From Fulvivirga sp. M361 (GTDB lineage: Bacteria > Bacteroidota > Bacteroidia > Cytophagales > Cyclobacteriaceae), in NCBI RefSeq assembly GCF_007097395.1, contig NZ_VKDC01000002.1:62001-126000 (forward strand): 64,000 nt of DNA, in the 5' to 3' direction. How positions within the stretch are numbered: position 1 is the stretch's first letter; every line of letters begins with the position of its first letter. A program made the translations under genes and the position numbers. This document shows, piece by piece, positions 1 through 8,900 of this stretch. The notes beneath the pieces are model-generated. The model was given only the letters and a program-made list of their open reading frames with translations. It was not told the DNA's origin and made no database searches.

Positions 1-508
1 TTAAATGAAGGGCTTTTCTCTGCCGCGAAGTAAGCATTTCCATTGCAGCAAACACGCGGGCCTTCCTTTCTTCCAGTGACTGGTGATCAATTATTTCACT
101 TTCTCTTGAAGCCGTAGTCAATAGCACTGCATGCTCAAACAATGTTTCCTGCACACTGATCTTTTTTGATCGCTTAAAATGGTTAATAAGCCTTCTTTTC
201 AGCGCAATAACGAGATAGCCTTTAACATTGTCTACAGCCTTCAATTGCTCTCTTTTATTCCACAGATCAACATAAAGGTCATGTATGCAGTCTTTCACCA
301 ACTCTTTTTGCTGGCTGATTTTCAGTCCATACTGATACAGGTCCATGAAAGTCTTTTGATATAACATTGCAAAAGAACTCTCACACCCTTCTCTGAACGC
401 ATCCCAAAGGGCAAGGTCCTGGTCATAAAATACAGGTTTACTCGATTTACTAATCTTCAACTTGCTTTTTTCCAGATCATCATCATTATGTGAGATCTTA
501 TGATACAT
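1..508 (-). CDS. ECF-type RNA polymerase sigma factor, 3' part cut by window edge
   Basis: Reading the minus strand from an ATG at 508 gives an open frame of 169 codons that runs off the left edge without a stop. The protein starts MYHKISHNDDDLEKSK. Around residues 36-115 it shows a sigma-70 region 2 pattern: LWDAFREG, SSFAMLYQKTF, KDCIHDLYVDLWNKR, then VKGYLVIALKRRLINHFKR. The visible end (MLTSRQRKALHL) is the start of region 4, so the DNA-binding helix-turn-helix is outside the window. Small ECF factors of this type in Bacteroidota usually control import or polysaccharide-use operons through a FecR-like anti-sigma factor, but no partner is visible here. A partial match to the LacI operator lies about 95 bp upstream of its start. 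The family call is confident; the target genes are unknown. Confidence 0.85.
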   Translation of the reverse strand, partial: MYHKISHNDDDLEKSKLKISKSSKPVFYDQDLALWDAFREGCESSFAMLYQKTFMDLYQYGLKISQQKELVKDCIHDLYVDLWNKREQLKAVDNVKGYLVIALKRRLINHFKRSKKISVQETLFEHAVLLTTASRESEIIDHQSLEERKARVFAAMEMLTSRQRKALHL

Positions 509-603
509 TACCTTTTTTATTTTTCATTGATCACCATTTCACTTCACAGTATATGGTATTTTCCCGTCTTAGTCTCCCATCAGGTCTCCATCTATGGTCA
601 TTT

Positions 604-614
604 ATACAATCGAT
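604..614. promoter_or_regulatory. Possible second LacI half-operator
   Basis: The 11 bases ATACAATCGAT match the left arm and centre of the perfect operator at 1980-1999. The right arm (GTTTTA instead of TGTATT) is degenerate. It lies between the end of the DUF4861 gene and the start of the sigma-factor gene, so it could tie that gene to the same regulator. A chance match in AT-rich DNA cannot be excluded. Confidence 0.3.
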
Positions 615-628
615 GTTTTAGATGACAA

Positions 629-1885
629 TCATTTATTGAAAGTAATTTTTATTGGTTCAGATAATTTGACTGCTTCATCTTCCAATGCCTTCATAAAAAG
701 GTCCTGGTCAGCGAATTTTTTATCTTCCAGCTCCCAGCCCGTATAGAAATAGAACTGAAATTCATCACTGTCACTTTTCAGAGCCATATAGTCAGTAAAA
801 GTGATCCCGTCACCTTCTTTGGGAGCACTACCGTATCGCGCCAATTGATCTTTGTTAGTAAGTAAAGCCATACCTAACATGTCCTGATTTTCACTTTGCC
901 TACCATGACTGGCAAGAACTTCCAGCGCACCAACATCCTTTTGGACCGGGACAATGCCAAACATATTCACTATCCCGGTGACAAGTGTATCACTGGCAGA
1001 ACCTTTAATCACTACCTTATCATGATACCATGTTTTCCCTCCCCAGATAGTGACAAACTCATCCATATCATAGCTTTTACTTTCTACCTGCCATCCCTTA
1101 TAACTGAGCTGAATTATTGCCCGCACAGGTCCATCTGCAATTTTTTTAAATATTGCGGATCTAGTTTTCCCTAACCGGTACAATGAGTCATTTTTGAGCA
1201 TGGCCAGGGACCCTGCACCAAGTGAGTTTCCTACTTTCAGGACATCCATACCCCAAGGTTGTAATTTATGATAGTTCCCTTTTAGGCCTATTGAATCAAG
1301 GAAAATCCCGGTTTTAGTTTTTCCGAAGATATCCTTACCATTTCTGCTGTCAAAATACACCCTGTAGGCGATCTTATCACTTTCCCACCCAGGGCCCTCA
1401 AACTGATACAGGTAAGGCTGACTTTGAGGCTCATGATCATCTGGTCTGACGTTGTGATCAACCGATTTAAAATCTCCCTGCCTTGCGGGACGGTAACCTA
1501 GGTAGGCATGGGCACGGGAATCATGCCTGACATCTTTCGATTGCTCCACCCATTGAAGCGTAAGCTCAACTTTAGCCCTTGGAGGGAAAGAATATTGAAA
1601 AGACAGTTCGTCCCAGGTACCATCATCATCCAGGTCGTCGAGTTGGCTGGGCAGGACCTTGCCAGACCTATCATTTACCATGATCACCTCGTTGGCCGGA
1701 TCTATATCTATGGCCAGCCACTCTAAAAGATCTGCTCTCCTTAGTACTATCGGTTCATCAGGTCGCTCAAGGTCTAAGGTGTTTTCTAAAGTGATGGATA
1801 CATTGGAACCTGTGGTGCAAGCAGTGACGGATAGACTAAGAATAGCCAGACATATGCTGTGCCAACGCGTCTTTTTTATATCCAT
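629..1885 (-). CDS. DUF4861 family lipoprotein
   Basis: This resembles the DUF4861 family, secreted proteins of unknown activity often found beside polysaccharide-use genes in Bacteroidota. I chose the ATG at 1885 rather than the in-frame ATG at 1933. It gives a compact lipoprotein signal (MDIKKTRWH, hydrophobic LAILSLSVTAC) with a lipobox ending in the Cys of VTAC. The longer start would add 16 mostly hydrophobic residues ahead of it. After the signal the chain is predicted beta-rich, with a conserved-looking acidic LDDLDDDGTWDEL stretch followed by many Trp and Tyr residues. The gene is divergent from the LacI regulator at 2030 and shares an intergenic region holding a 20-bp palindrome, so it is probably a target of that regulator. 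The substrate is not evident. Confidence 0.75.
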   Translation of the reverse strand: MDIKKTRWHSICLAILSLSVTACTTGSNVSITLENTLDLERPDEPIVLRRADLLEWLAIDIDPANEVIMVNDRSGKVLPSQLDDLDDDGTWDELSFQYSFPPRAKVELTLQWVEQSKDVRHDSRAHAYLGYRPARQGDFKSVDHNVRPDDHEPQSQPYLYQFEGPGWESDKIAYRVYFDSRNGKDIFGKTKTGIFLDSIGLKGNYHKLQPWGMDVLKVGNSLGAGSLAMLKNDSLYRLGKTRSAIFKKIADGPVRAIIQLSYKGWQVESKSYDMDEFVTIWGGKTWYHDKVVIKGSASDTLVTGIVNMFGIVPVQKDVGALEVLASHGRQSENQDMLGMALLTNKDQLARYGSAPKEGDGITFTDYMALKSDSDEFQFYFYTGWELEDKKFADQDLFMKALEDEAVKLSEPIKITFNK

Positions 1886-1979
1886 CAAAAATGATATCCA
1901 AAGAATTTTATGGTTCGTAATATGAATATCCATTGCTTTTTGTAAATACTTTAGTGGTCAATTTACAATAAATCCATGT

Positions 1980-1999
1980 AAATACAATCGATTGTATTT
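1980..1999. promoter_or_regulatory. Perfect 20-bp palindromic LacI-family operator
   Basis: AAATACAATCGATTGTATTT reads the same on both strands with a central CG, the usual form of a LacI/GalR-family operator. It lies between the divergent DUF4861 and lacI-type genes. Its right end overlaps a possible -33 element (TTTG at 1997-2000) of the regulator gene, with TTTATTTG at 2018-2025 as the -7 box. It could therefore repress both genes, including the regulator itself. Confidence 0.7.
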
Positions 2000-2029
2000 G
2001 AGCTTGTATAAAATTGCTTTATTTGTGTC

Positions 2030-3055
2030 ATGAAAAAAGGGCAGATCACCATTCATGATATTGCACGACATTTGAGTCTGGATAGCTCTACTATTTCACG
2101 TGCCTTAAATGATAGCCCTCGTGTAACAGCCAAAACAAAGGAAAAGGTTAGAAAAGTGGCTTCTGAGCTAGGGTATCGCCCTAACCTTATGGCAACCGGT
2201 TTACGGACCCAACGATCCAAGACCATTGGGGTGATCGTGCCGTGGATATCTCGTCACTTCTTTTCTTCAGCCATATCGGGTATTGAGCAAGTAGTCTACA
2301 AAGAAGGGTACCATGTCATAATATGCCAGTCGCATGACAACTATAAAAGAGAAGTGTCAAATACATTTGCCCTGTTTGATAATAGGGTCGAGGGTGTGCT
2401 GGCCTCTGTTGCCATGGATACCACCAAATTTGACCATTTGACACAAATTAAGGATGAAAATATTCCAATTGTATTCTTTGACCGGTATCCTCCCGGAGTA
2501 TCGGCCTGTCGCGTGGTGATCGATGATTTTAAAGCTGCTTACCAGGTAACGGAGCACTTGATCAGCCAGGGTCACAGAAGGATAGCGCATTTTTCCGGAC
2601 CCCGGAATTTGAATATCTACCGGGATAGATTTGACGGATATAAAAAAGCGCTCAAAGATCACAATCTGGTAATGGATCCTACTATGGTTTTTGAAAGTCG
2701 CCTTTTACCCGATGATGGAATAGAGGGAATAAAGTACTTGTTATCACTCCCTGACTTGCCCGACGCACTTTTCTGTTCAAATGATCTCACGGCCCTGTCA
2801 GCTATGCAATACCTTCAAAAGGATGGCTCTTTTTCCGTACCTGATGATATGGCAATCGCCGGATTCAGCAACTCACCAAGTACATCTATCATAAAGCCTG
2901 GACTTACTACCGTTGATCAATCGGGAGAAGAAATAGGAAAAGCAGCGGCAAAGCGACTTATTGCTGAAATCCGTGGAGAAACCGATAGAGGAATGAACGA
3001 GGTGATCACTATCGATACGCAGCTGATCGTACGAGGATCTTCGTGTAGAAAGTGA
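2030..3055 (+). CDS. LacI/GalR-family transcriptional regulator
   Basis: The 341-residue length and two-domain layout are typical of LacI-family repressors. The N-terminal helix-turn-helix begins at about residue 5 (ITIHDIARHLSLDSSTISRAL) and is followed by the hinge helix region (GYRPNLMATGLRTQRS). A periplasmic-binding-protein-like effector domain starts at IGVIVPWI and contains the usual GHRRIAHFSGP and PDALFCSNDLTA segments and a PGLTTVDQ motif near the end. The effector is probably a sugar or sugar-derived molecule, which cannot be told from the sequence. The gene is divergent from the DUF4861 lipoprotein, and a perfect palindrome lies 31 bp upstream of the start, which suggests control of both genes and autoregulation. 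Confidence 0.93.
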   Translation: MKKGQITIHDIARHLSLDSSTISRALNDSPRVTAKTKEKVRKVASELGYRPNLMATGLRTQRSKTIGVIVPWISRHFFSSAISGIEQVVYKEGYHVIICQSHDNYKREVSNTFALFDNRVEGVLASVAMDTTKFDHLTQIKDENIPIVFFDRYPPGVSACRVVIDDFKAAYQVTEHLISQGHRRIAHFSGPRNLNIYRDRFDGYKKALKDHNLVMDPTMVFESRLLPDDGIEGIKYLLSLPDLPDALFCSNDLTALSAMQYLQKDGSFSVPDDMAIAGFSNSPSTSIIKPGLTTVDQSGEEIGKAAAKRLIAEIRGETDRGMNEVITIDTQLIVRGSSCRK

Positions 3056-3255
3056 CTTGATAAGTGAATTTACCTTGACGTAACAGGCTATCTGGCAACT
3101 AATGAAATACCTGCTTTACCTCACTTTACTACTGAGGGATACCCGTGCCCTGTGTTTAATAGGCAAAAAATGCAAGGTGACTATAATGAATAGTATTTAC
3201 AGATCTTATGCTGAAACTCACGTAACTTAAATGCATCTCAACCCTTAATAAACTC

Positions 3256-4575
3256 ATGAAGGAAATGTCACATGCAGGCTTGAAAAGTATATTAAATGTA
3301 TTATGTCTATTTCCAACGCTTCTGTTTTGTCAGGTCACAGAAACTTCTGTAAACCAATGGATCGATAAAAATGAGGATGAAAATTATACGGCCCGTCATG
3401 AATGTTCTTTTGTACAGGCAGGTGACAGGTTCATAATGTTCGGAGGGAGAGAATCTGCTCAAAAATTAGATATATACAACTATAAAACAAACACTTGGAG
3501 CACCGGAAGTGATGCGCCCAAGGAATTCAACCATTTCCAGGCCACTTTCTTTAAAGGATTTGTTTGGGTAATCGGAAGCTTTAAAACCAATAACTTCCCC
3601 AAAGAAATTCCGGAGGAAAACATCTGGCTATACCATCCGCCCACAGATAAATGGATCAAAGGTCCTGAAATTCCGACGAACAGAAGACGTGGCGGCGCCG
3701 GGCTCGTTGTTTACCAGGATAAATTCTATTTACTTGGAGGGAATACCGTTGGCCACGACGGAGGTTATGTAAATTGGTTTGATTCATATGATCCAAAAAC
3801 AAATACCTGGACAATACTTGAAAACGCTTCTCAGGCCAGGGACCACTTCCACGCCGCTGTAATAGGCCACACCTTGTATGCAGCCAGTGGAAGGCAGTCT
3901 GGTGGAAAAGGTGGTGTATTTGCCCCACTTATTAGCATAGTGGACACCTACAATTTCAAGACTCAAACATGGTCTACTCTTGAAAAAGAACTGCCCACTC
4001 CCAGGGCAGCACCCGGAGTTGTTACCTTTAACAATGAGCTTTTCGTTATGGGTGGAGAAGGTGAAATCCAGGGACCGGCCTACAAACTTACTGAAGCCTA
4101 TAGTCCTGTATCTCAACGCTGGTCCCGTAAAGCGGATATGCATTATCCCAGACATGGCACCCAGGCTATCTTGTCAGGTAATGGGGTCTATATAGCAGGC
4201 GGATCACCTAATCGTGGAGGTGGAAGGCAATGGAATATGGAAGTTTATAATGAAGATGCTCCTGAAGGTGTGGCTTTAATAGCTTCTAACCTCATTGCTC
4301 CAACAGAAATATCCATGATTAACGGAAAGACCAAAATCATAGAAATTGAAAACACGGGAGGAAATACCGGTAGCTTCATCAACACAATAAAATTAACCGG
4401 ACCGGAAAATGACCGATTTCAAATCAAATCCGAGGTGGGTTTAACTCTTGTGGACGCTGATGAGCAATTGAAAATAGAAGTTAAGCACCTGGGGAATAGG
4501 AAAGGTGAAAAGGCGAATTTGCATATTATCTATAATGGTGATATTGAAAAAATCATCCGTCTGATAAGCCTTTAG
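3256..4575 (+). CDS. Secreted kelch-repeat beta-propeller protein
   Basis: A signal peptide is visible (KSILNVLCLFPTLLFCQ). It is followed by five to six kelch repeats recognisable from the pattern of hydrophobic strand, GG, then Y-x-W about 25 residues later: FIMFGGRES with TNTWSTG, VWVIGSF with TDKWIKG, FYLLGGNT with TNTWTIL, LYAASGRQ with TQTWSTL, LFVMGGEGE with SQRWSRK, and VYIAGGSP. The last ~100 residues form a separate beta domain (EIENTGGNTGSF, DRFQIKSEVG) like those that follow propellers in secreted Bacteroidota proteins. Kelch propellers bind proteins or glycans and sometimes carry galactose-oxidase chemistry. No copper-site cysteine pattern was recognised, so binding is the safer guess. 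It lies 200 bp downstream of the LacI gene and on the same strand. Confidence 0.8.
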   Translation: MKEMSHAGLKSILNVLCLFPTLLFCQVTETSVNQWIDKNEDENYTARHECSFVQAGDRFIMFGGRESAQKLDIYNYKTNTWSTGSDAPKEFNHFQATFFKGFVWVIGSFKTNNFPKEIPEENIWLYHPPTDKWIKGPEIPTNRRRGGAGLVVYQDKFYLLGGNTVGHDGGYVNWFDSYDPKTNTWTILENASQARDHFHAAVIGHTLYAASGRQSGGKGGVFAPLISIVDTYNFKTQTWSTLEKELPTPRAAPGVVTFNNELFVMGGEGEIQGPAYKLTEAYSPVSQRWSRKADMHYPRHGTQAILSGNGVYIAGGSPNRGGGRQWNMEVYNEDAPEGVALIASNLIAPTEISMINGKTKIIEIENTGGNTGSFINTIKLTGPENDRFQIKSEVGLTLVDADEQLKIEVKHLGNRKGEKANLHIIYNGDIEKIIRLISL

Positions 4576-4710
4576 CCTATGAATAGAACCTTTTCAAGTA
4601 TCAGCTAATGTTTGGATGTATCTTTTCCAGCTTTTTATAAACACGATCTATCCAGCACCCTGTTCTCCTAACTGACAATAGTTTGTTTTTATTTTTAACG
4701 TGAAATAAGA

Positions 4711-6168
4711 GTGATTTACTATTTTCGCCGTATAGTTGGTTTTACTTACTCATGCTCAGAACTTTCCTTTATGCCGCATTTATCATCGGCATTAATCTTA
4801 TGGCTACCATCACTGTTTTGGGACAACAGTCATTTCAATATATTCCAAGATACATATGATCAGGAATCAAAGGAATTGATCAAAACAATAAAAGAAGAGT
4901 TTAGAAAGGAAGTTCCATTGTTACAAGACGAAAGGTTAAAAAGTGATTATAAAAAAAACCTAAAATTCCTCCTGAGTATGATCAAAAACGACGCGTTCAT
5001 CGATGAATCCGTTTTACAAAATTTTATCGATCGGATCGTGGAAAGGATCTTGAAACAAAATGACATACGACATCCTCCAAAATTCATATTTATTGCCAAG
5101 AACAACTCGGTAAATGCCTATACCGTAGGGCTTAACTGCCTGGTGGTAAACATCGGTTTGCTGGCACGTGTACAAAATGAAGATCAACTGGCCTTTGTCC
5201 TGGCACACGAAATGGCGCATAACGAGCTGGACCATGTCAAAAAAAGCCTGGCAGAAATTCGTGAAATAAAAGATGAAAGCCGAGGCCGGTTATCGCAAGA
5301 AATAGAAGGTCGAAGCCTCGAAAATACGATTATAACTTTACAGCGAATGGCCTATGACTTTGGCCGATTTAAAAGAGAAAATGAAATAAAGGCAGACTCA
5401 CTGTGGTATGTTTATTATAAAAAAAGTAAATACCCGGGGTGGGGAGCGTTAACAGCCCTGTCTATGCTGGACTCCATTACCTATCCTAAGTATCCGCAAG
5501 GCTATTCATTACTCGAACCTTTTCATGCCAAGGACTATCCTTTGCAATCCCGTTGGCTAAAAGGAAGACCAAGAGGGTATAGTATGAAAAAATCTCATTT
5601 ATTGATCTTCCGAGTGGATTCTCTACAGTCACATCCGGTTATTCCTGAACGGCTGCAGCTTCTTGTTAATAGGATGGACATTGCCGATCTAAGCCCATCC
5701 GTACAAAATGATGCCGATGAGATCACTCTTATTGCTGAGTTTGAAACTGTGGAGGCTGCTTACTTCATGAAAAAATATGATCAATGTCTCCATCAAGCGT
5801 TGCAACAACGCTCGAGATATCCTGAAGATCCGTATCTCATCACTATGATCACAAAAGTCCTGATCGAACTTGGTGAGGCTAAAAAGTATAGTGAACTTTA
5901 CCGTTTTGTTCAAAGTAATACTGCCAATTATGGGGAGGAACTGACGGAGCTCAATCATTTTTTACATAATATCACCTCTAGGGAACTGCTGGAGGTAGCC
6001 TATCATTTCCTGAAAAATCCGGAAAATTTCAATGAGGAGGTTCAGAGTCACCATTTCTTCCTTTGGAAACTGGCTAGGCTCACGGATAGAAAAGACCTCC
6101 AGAAAAAACTTGTCAAACAATACAAAGTCAGGTTCCCTGATGGAGCATATATCCATAAGATGTATTGA
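4711..6168 (+). CDS. M48-family zinc metalloprotease with apparent 5' frameshift
   Basis: The zinc site HEMAH lies at about residue 167 in the context LAFVLAHEMAHNELDH. The downstream acidic ligand region (RENEIKADSLWYVYY) fits M48 peptidases such as BepA or LoiP-like periplasmic quality-control proteases. The C-terminal half is helical and may hold degenerate TPR-like units. The open frame begins at a GTG at 4711 and gives a poor N-terminus. In the neighbouring frame, ATG 4752 encodes a textbook signal peptide (MLRTFLYAAFIIG, then NLMATITVLGQQ) that stops at 4859 inside the mature region. One surplus base between about 4824 and 4858 would explain this. The original gene probably started at 4752. 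The frameshift could be a real mutation, programmed slippage or a sequencing error. Confidence 0.82.
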   Translation: MIYYFRRIVGFTYSCSELSFMPHLSSALILWLPSLFWDNSHFNIFQDTYDQESKELIKTIKEEFRKEVPLLQDERLKSDYKKNLKFLLSMIKNDAFIDESVLQNFIDRIVERILKQNDIRHPPKFIFIAKNNSVNAYTVGLNCLVVNIGLLARVQNEDQLAFVLAHEMAHNELDHVKKSLAEIREIKDESRGRLSQEIEGRSLENTIITLQRMAYDFGRFKRENEIKADSLWYVYYKKSKYPGWGALTALSMLDSITYPKYPQGYSLLEPFHAKDYPLQSRWLKGRPRGYSMKKSHLLIFRVDSLQSHPVIPERLQLLVNRMDIADLSPSVQNDADEITLIAEFETVEAAYFMKKYDQCLHQALQQRSRYPEDPYLITMITKVLIELGEAKKYSELYRFVQSNTANYGEELTELNHFLHNITSRELLEVAYHFLKNPENFNEEVQSHHFFLWKLARLTDRKDLQKKLVKQYKVRFPDGAYIHKMY

Positions 6169-6259
6169 AACCTGCAGACAAGCTCACTTACCGCTTACCG
6201 CCCCGTCCTGAAATAACTTGAAAGGTTTTACATAACAATCCTTTAAAAGGGATCACTCA

Positions 6260-7741
6260 CTAGAACAAAATATCTTCATATACTCCATCACAACAAGTTC
6301 TACAGGTTAGTTTACCGGGTAAAGCCTCCGGTTTAAACATAGACTTGCCTAAAAGCATGCGTACACATTCCTGTATGCCTTCTATAATAGAAGGGTGAGG
6401 GTGAACGCATTCAGCCAATTCCTCTATGCCTTTATCCATATTGATGAGTAACGCCACCGCTTGAATAGCGCTGGAAGCATGTAGGCCTACCACCCGCATA
6501 CCCAGAATTTTCATCTCTTCGTCGTTAGTAACCAGCAGTTTGATAAAACCTTGCGTAATCCTTTTTGCCACTGCCCTGGGTATAACGCTGTAATCTAAAG
6601 ACACCACTTTATAAGGAATCCCTTTCTTCTTTGCCTGTGTCTCATTAAGACCTACTCCGGCCACCTCAGGCTGTAAAAACATGATAGTAGAGATGTTTTC
6701 ATACACCAGCTTACGCTTAGGTTTGCCGAATATTTTCTCCACCGCATGACGGCCTTCCAGTTCGCCAACATTTACTAAAGCGATGTCTGAGGTAATATCT
6801 CCTACAGCATAAATATTCGAAACCGATGTTTGAGTTTCTTCATCTTCAATGCCACGGTTATTCAGCTTTATATCCACTTCATCACTCCAAAGCCCCTCGT
6901 AGTTAGGGATACGTCCCACAGATACTAATGCTTTCTCTACATGGTAAATCTTCTTTTCTCCACTATCGTATTCCAGTTCATATTCCACCCGACCATCTAC
7001 GATGTCCATACGTACGAGCTGACTGCTACGGTGTATATGCACCCCTTTGGATTCCATATTACGTTCTATCACTGACACAACATCTTCATCTTCAAAAGGA
7101 AGTATACGATTGCCTTTATCAATAAGGTGTACTTTGGTTTGGCCAAATCCTGAAAAAATAGTGGCAAACTCACAGCCTATCACCCCTGCACCAAGTATTA
7201 CCATACTTTTAGGAAAGTCATCCAGGTGCTCGATACCATCACTCGTCAGAATGATCTTTTCGTCAATAGGAATATGAGGTAGCTTCCGGGGACGACTACC
7301 GGTGGCGAGTATCACATAGTCCGTATAAATGACTTCGGTACCTTCATCTGAGATAATTTCAATCTCGTGGTTGTTCAACAGGCGTGCAGTGCCTTTTTGA
7401 TACGTCAATAAACCGGAGTAGTTAGATTCTTCCAATAACTCCATATGCCGGGTTAGCATACTACGCCGCTCTATGACCGCCTGTCTTACTTCCTGACGCA
7501 TCTCCTGGTAGTTTACACCTGGTGCGGAAAGGTCGTATCGTTTCAAATGTTTATTGAACAAATACGTTTCGCGTGACAGCTCCCACCATGTTTTCGACGA
7601 CAACGCTCCATTAGTCACGCCCGCCCCTCCTATCCGTGTTTTTTCCACGAGCAATACTTTCTTCCTAAAATCCATTGCCCGCATAGCTGCTGCGTACCCT
7701 GAAGGACCAGCACCTATCACCACTAAATCATATTTTTCCAT
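6260..7741 (-). CDS. Dihydrolipoamide-dehydrogenase-like flavoprotein lacking the redox disulfide
   Basis: The length (493 residues) and domain order match class I pyridine-nucleotide disulfide oxidoreductases. The FAD-binding GAGPSG lies at residues 10-15, a second Rossmann motif GAGVIG lies mid-protein, AVGDIT is the second FAD motif, and a dimerisation domain ends in HPHPSIIEGIQE. The active-site loop, normally GGTCxxxGCIPSK, reads GGAGVTNGALSSK at 38-50, so both redox cysteines are replaced (Gly41 and Ala46). A short C-terminal tail carries Cys480, Cys483 and Cys484 (CRTCC), which might supply an alternative thiol centre. Classical lipoamide dehydrogenase activity is unlikely. NAD(P)H oxidase, transhydrogenase or quinone/metal reductase activity is possible. 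It is a single gene with no pathway partner beside it. Confidence 0.78.
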   Translation of the reverse strand: MEKYDLVVIGAGPSGYAAAMRAMDFRKKVLLVEKTRIGGAGVTNGALSSKTWWELSRETYLFNKHLKRYDLSAPGVNYQEMRQEVRQAVIERRSMLTRHMELLEESNYSGLLTYQKGTARLLNNHEIEIISDEGTEVIYTDYVILATGSRPRKLPHIPIDEKIILTSDGIEHLDDFPKSMVILGAGVIGCEFATIFSGFGQTKVHLIDKGNRILPFEDEDVVSVIERNMESKGVHIHRSSQLVRMDIVDGRVEYELEYDSGEKKIYHVEKALVSVGRIPNYEGLWSDEVDIKLNNRGIEDEETQTSVSNIYAVGDITSDIALVNVGELEGRHAVEKIFGKPKRKLVYENISTIMFLQPEVAGVGLNETQAKKKGIPYKVVSLDYSVIPRAVAKRITQGFIKLLVTNDEEMKILGMRVVGLHASSAIQAVALLINMDKGIEELAECVHPHPSIIEGIQECVRMLLGKSMFKPEALPGKLTCRTCCDGVYEDILF

Positions 7742-8100
7742 AGTTAAAGCCGCTAATTATCATCAATATAGTTAAATCTTATTAAAGATTTAAAAGGCTA
7801 ATTGACCGGCCACTCTAACTAACCAAAGAAGTTTGATATAACCCAATTACTTCGAATAAAAAGAATATTTTTATAAAACACACCTAAGGGCAGAGTGCAA
7901 AGAGACAAGAGCTTAACGTGGTGTGTACCAGGTACCGGTGACCGACAGGTGTACTGAATATCAAACCCTTACAAATGGAGCAAAATTAAATTTGATTATA
8001 AATTCTGGCTACCTGCTTGAGTAAGAATCCATCCTGTTTAGGTCGTAGGTTCAACAACATCACCTACGACCAGGAACGGACTTAAACGAAATTCATTACT
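7742..8100. other. Gene-free stretch between phhA and the flavoprotein gene
   Basis: No ORF with coding character is seen on either strand in these 359 bp. The right end holds a 10-bp inverted repeat just past the phhA stop (8041-8071). The left end should contain the promoter of the minus-strand flavoprotein gene, but I could not find a convincing TTTG / TAnnTTTG pair. Confidence 0.6.
8041..8071 (-). terminator. Hairpin downstream of phhA
   Basis: GGTCGTAGGT at 8041-8050 pairs perfectly with ACCTACGACC at 8062-8071 around an 11-nt loop, 30 bp past the phhA stop codon. No clear T tract follows on the minus strand, so it may be a weak terminator or a 3'-end stabilising hairpin. Confidence 0.45.
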
Positions 8101-8886
8101 TCAACCAAACGTAGTCAGCTTTTTCAGCTTCTCATTCAAACCTTCTTTTATTTCATCAATGGAATTATAAAGCTGTTGGTAAGAATCAACGATAAAGTAA
8201 CGGTCCTGGAATACATCTTTCCTGTAAGGTGTATTTAATAGTTGCTCCACATGGTACTCGAAATGTTTAGGCTCTTTACTCAAAGAAAACTCAGTCTCAC
8301 CAGCAGAAGACAGAATACCGGCGCCATAGATGCGTGGAGATCCGTTTTCCCTGATCAAGCCAAATTCCACGGTAAACCAGTATACTCTTGATAATAAGTC
8401 AATGGCTATCGGATCATCTGCGTGGTTATGCCCTATTTGGCTAATGGCTTGCAGAAAATCAACAAACTTCTGATTGGTAAGTAGTGGCACATGTGCGAAT
8501 ACATCATGGAACATATCCGGTTCTTCCAGGTAGTCCAGTTCACTCATTTTCCTTAGCCAGGTGGTAGCAGGGAACTTCCTGTTGGACATTAGTTCAAAGA
8601 AGAGCTTATCATCTACTATACCCTCTACTGCTACCAGTTCCCATCCGGTAAGGGCCTTAAGGATCTTATTTGTTTCAGTGAAATTAGGGATACGATCAGC
8701 GGTAAAGTTGATCTTTTCCAGCCCGATCATATATTCTTCGGTAGCTGCTTCCGGTAGATTCACGATCTGCCGGTTAAATAAGATCTTCCATACTTCATGG
8801 TCTTCCTCTGTGTATGCATCGTAGACCTGCTTCATGTCTTTTAATGTCGGGATGCTTCTTTTCGTTTCCGTTTCCATAGTCTTCAT
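8101..8886 (-). CDS. phhA: Phenylalanine 4-monooxygenase
   Basis: This enzyme hydroxylates phenylalanine to tyrosine using tetrahydropterin, O2 and a mononuclear iron in the cytoplasm. At 261 residues it is a catalytic-domain-only bacterial form without the animal ACT regulatory domain. The iron ligands are visible: His127 and His132 in EPDMFHDVFAHVPLL, and Glu174 in YWFTVEFGL. Other family signatures are TGWELVAVEG and RKFPATTWLR. A second possible start lies three codons in (MKTM). The gene has its own promoter, Tyr-codon leader peptide and intrinsic terminator immediately upstream (8901-9069), the arrangement of an attenuated biosynthetic gene. It follows the trp-DAHP synthase operon on the same strand. 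The control suggests a tyrosine-supply role. Confidence 0.95.
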   Translation of the reverse strand: MKTMETETKRSIPTLKDMKQVYDAYTEEDHEVWKILFNRQIVNLPEAATEEYMIGLEKINFTADRIPNFTETNKILKALTGWELVAVEGIVDDKLFFELMSNRKFPATTWLRKMSELDYLEEPDMFHDVFAHVPLLTNQKFVDFLQAISQIGHNHADDPIAIDLLSRVYWFTVEFGLIRENGSPRIYGAGILSSAGETEFSLSKEPKHFEYHVEQLLNTPYRKDVFQDRYFIVDSYQQLYNSIDEIKEGLNEKLKKLTTFG

Positions 8887-8900
8887 TTAAAATAGGCCAT

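Noticed and set aside
8883-8900. Five-codon frame MAYFK between the attenuator and phhA, overlapping its ATG
   Set aside because: Too short to judge; it contains one Tyr and one Phe, but chance occurrence is likely in this AT-rich stretch.
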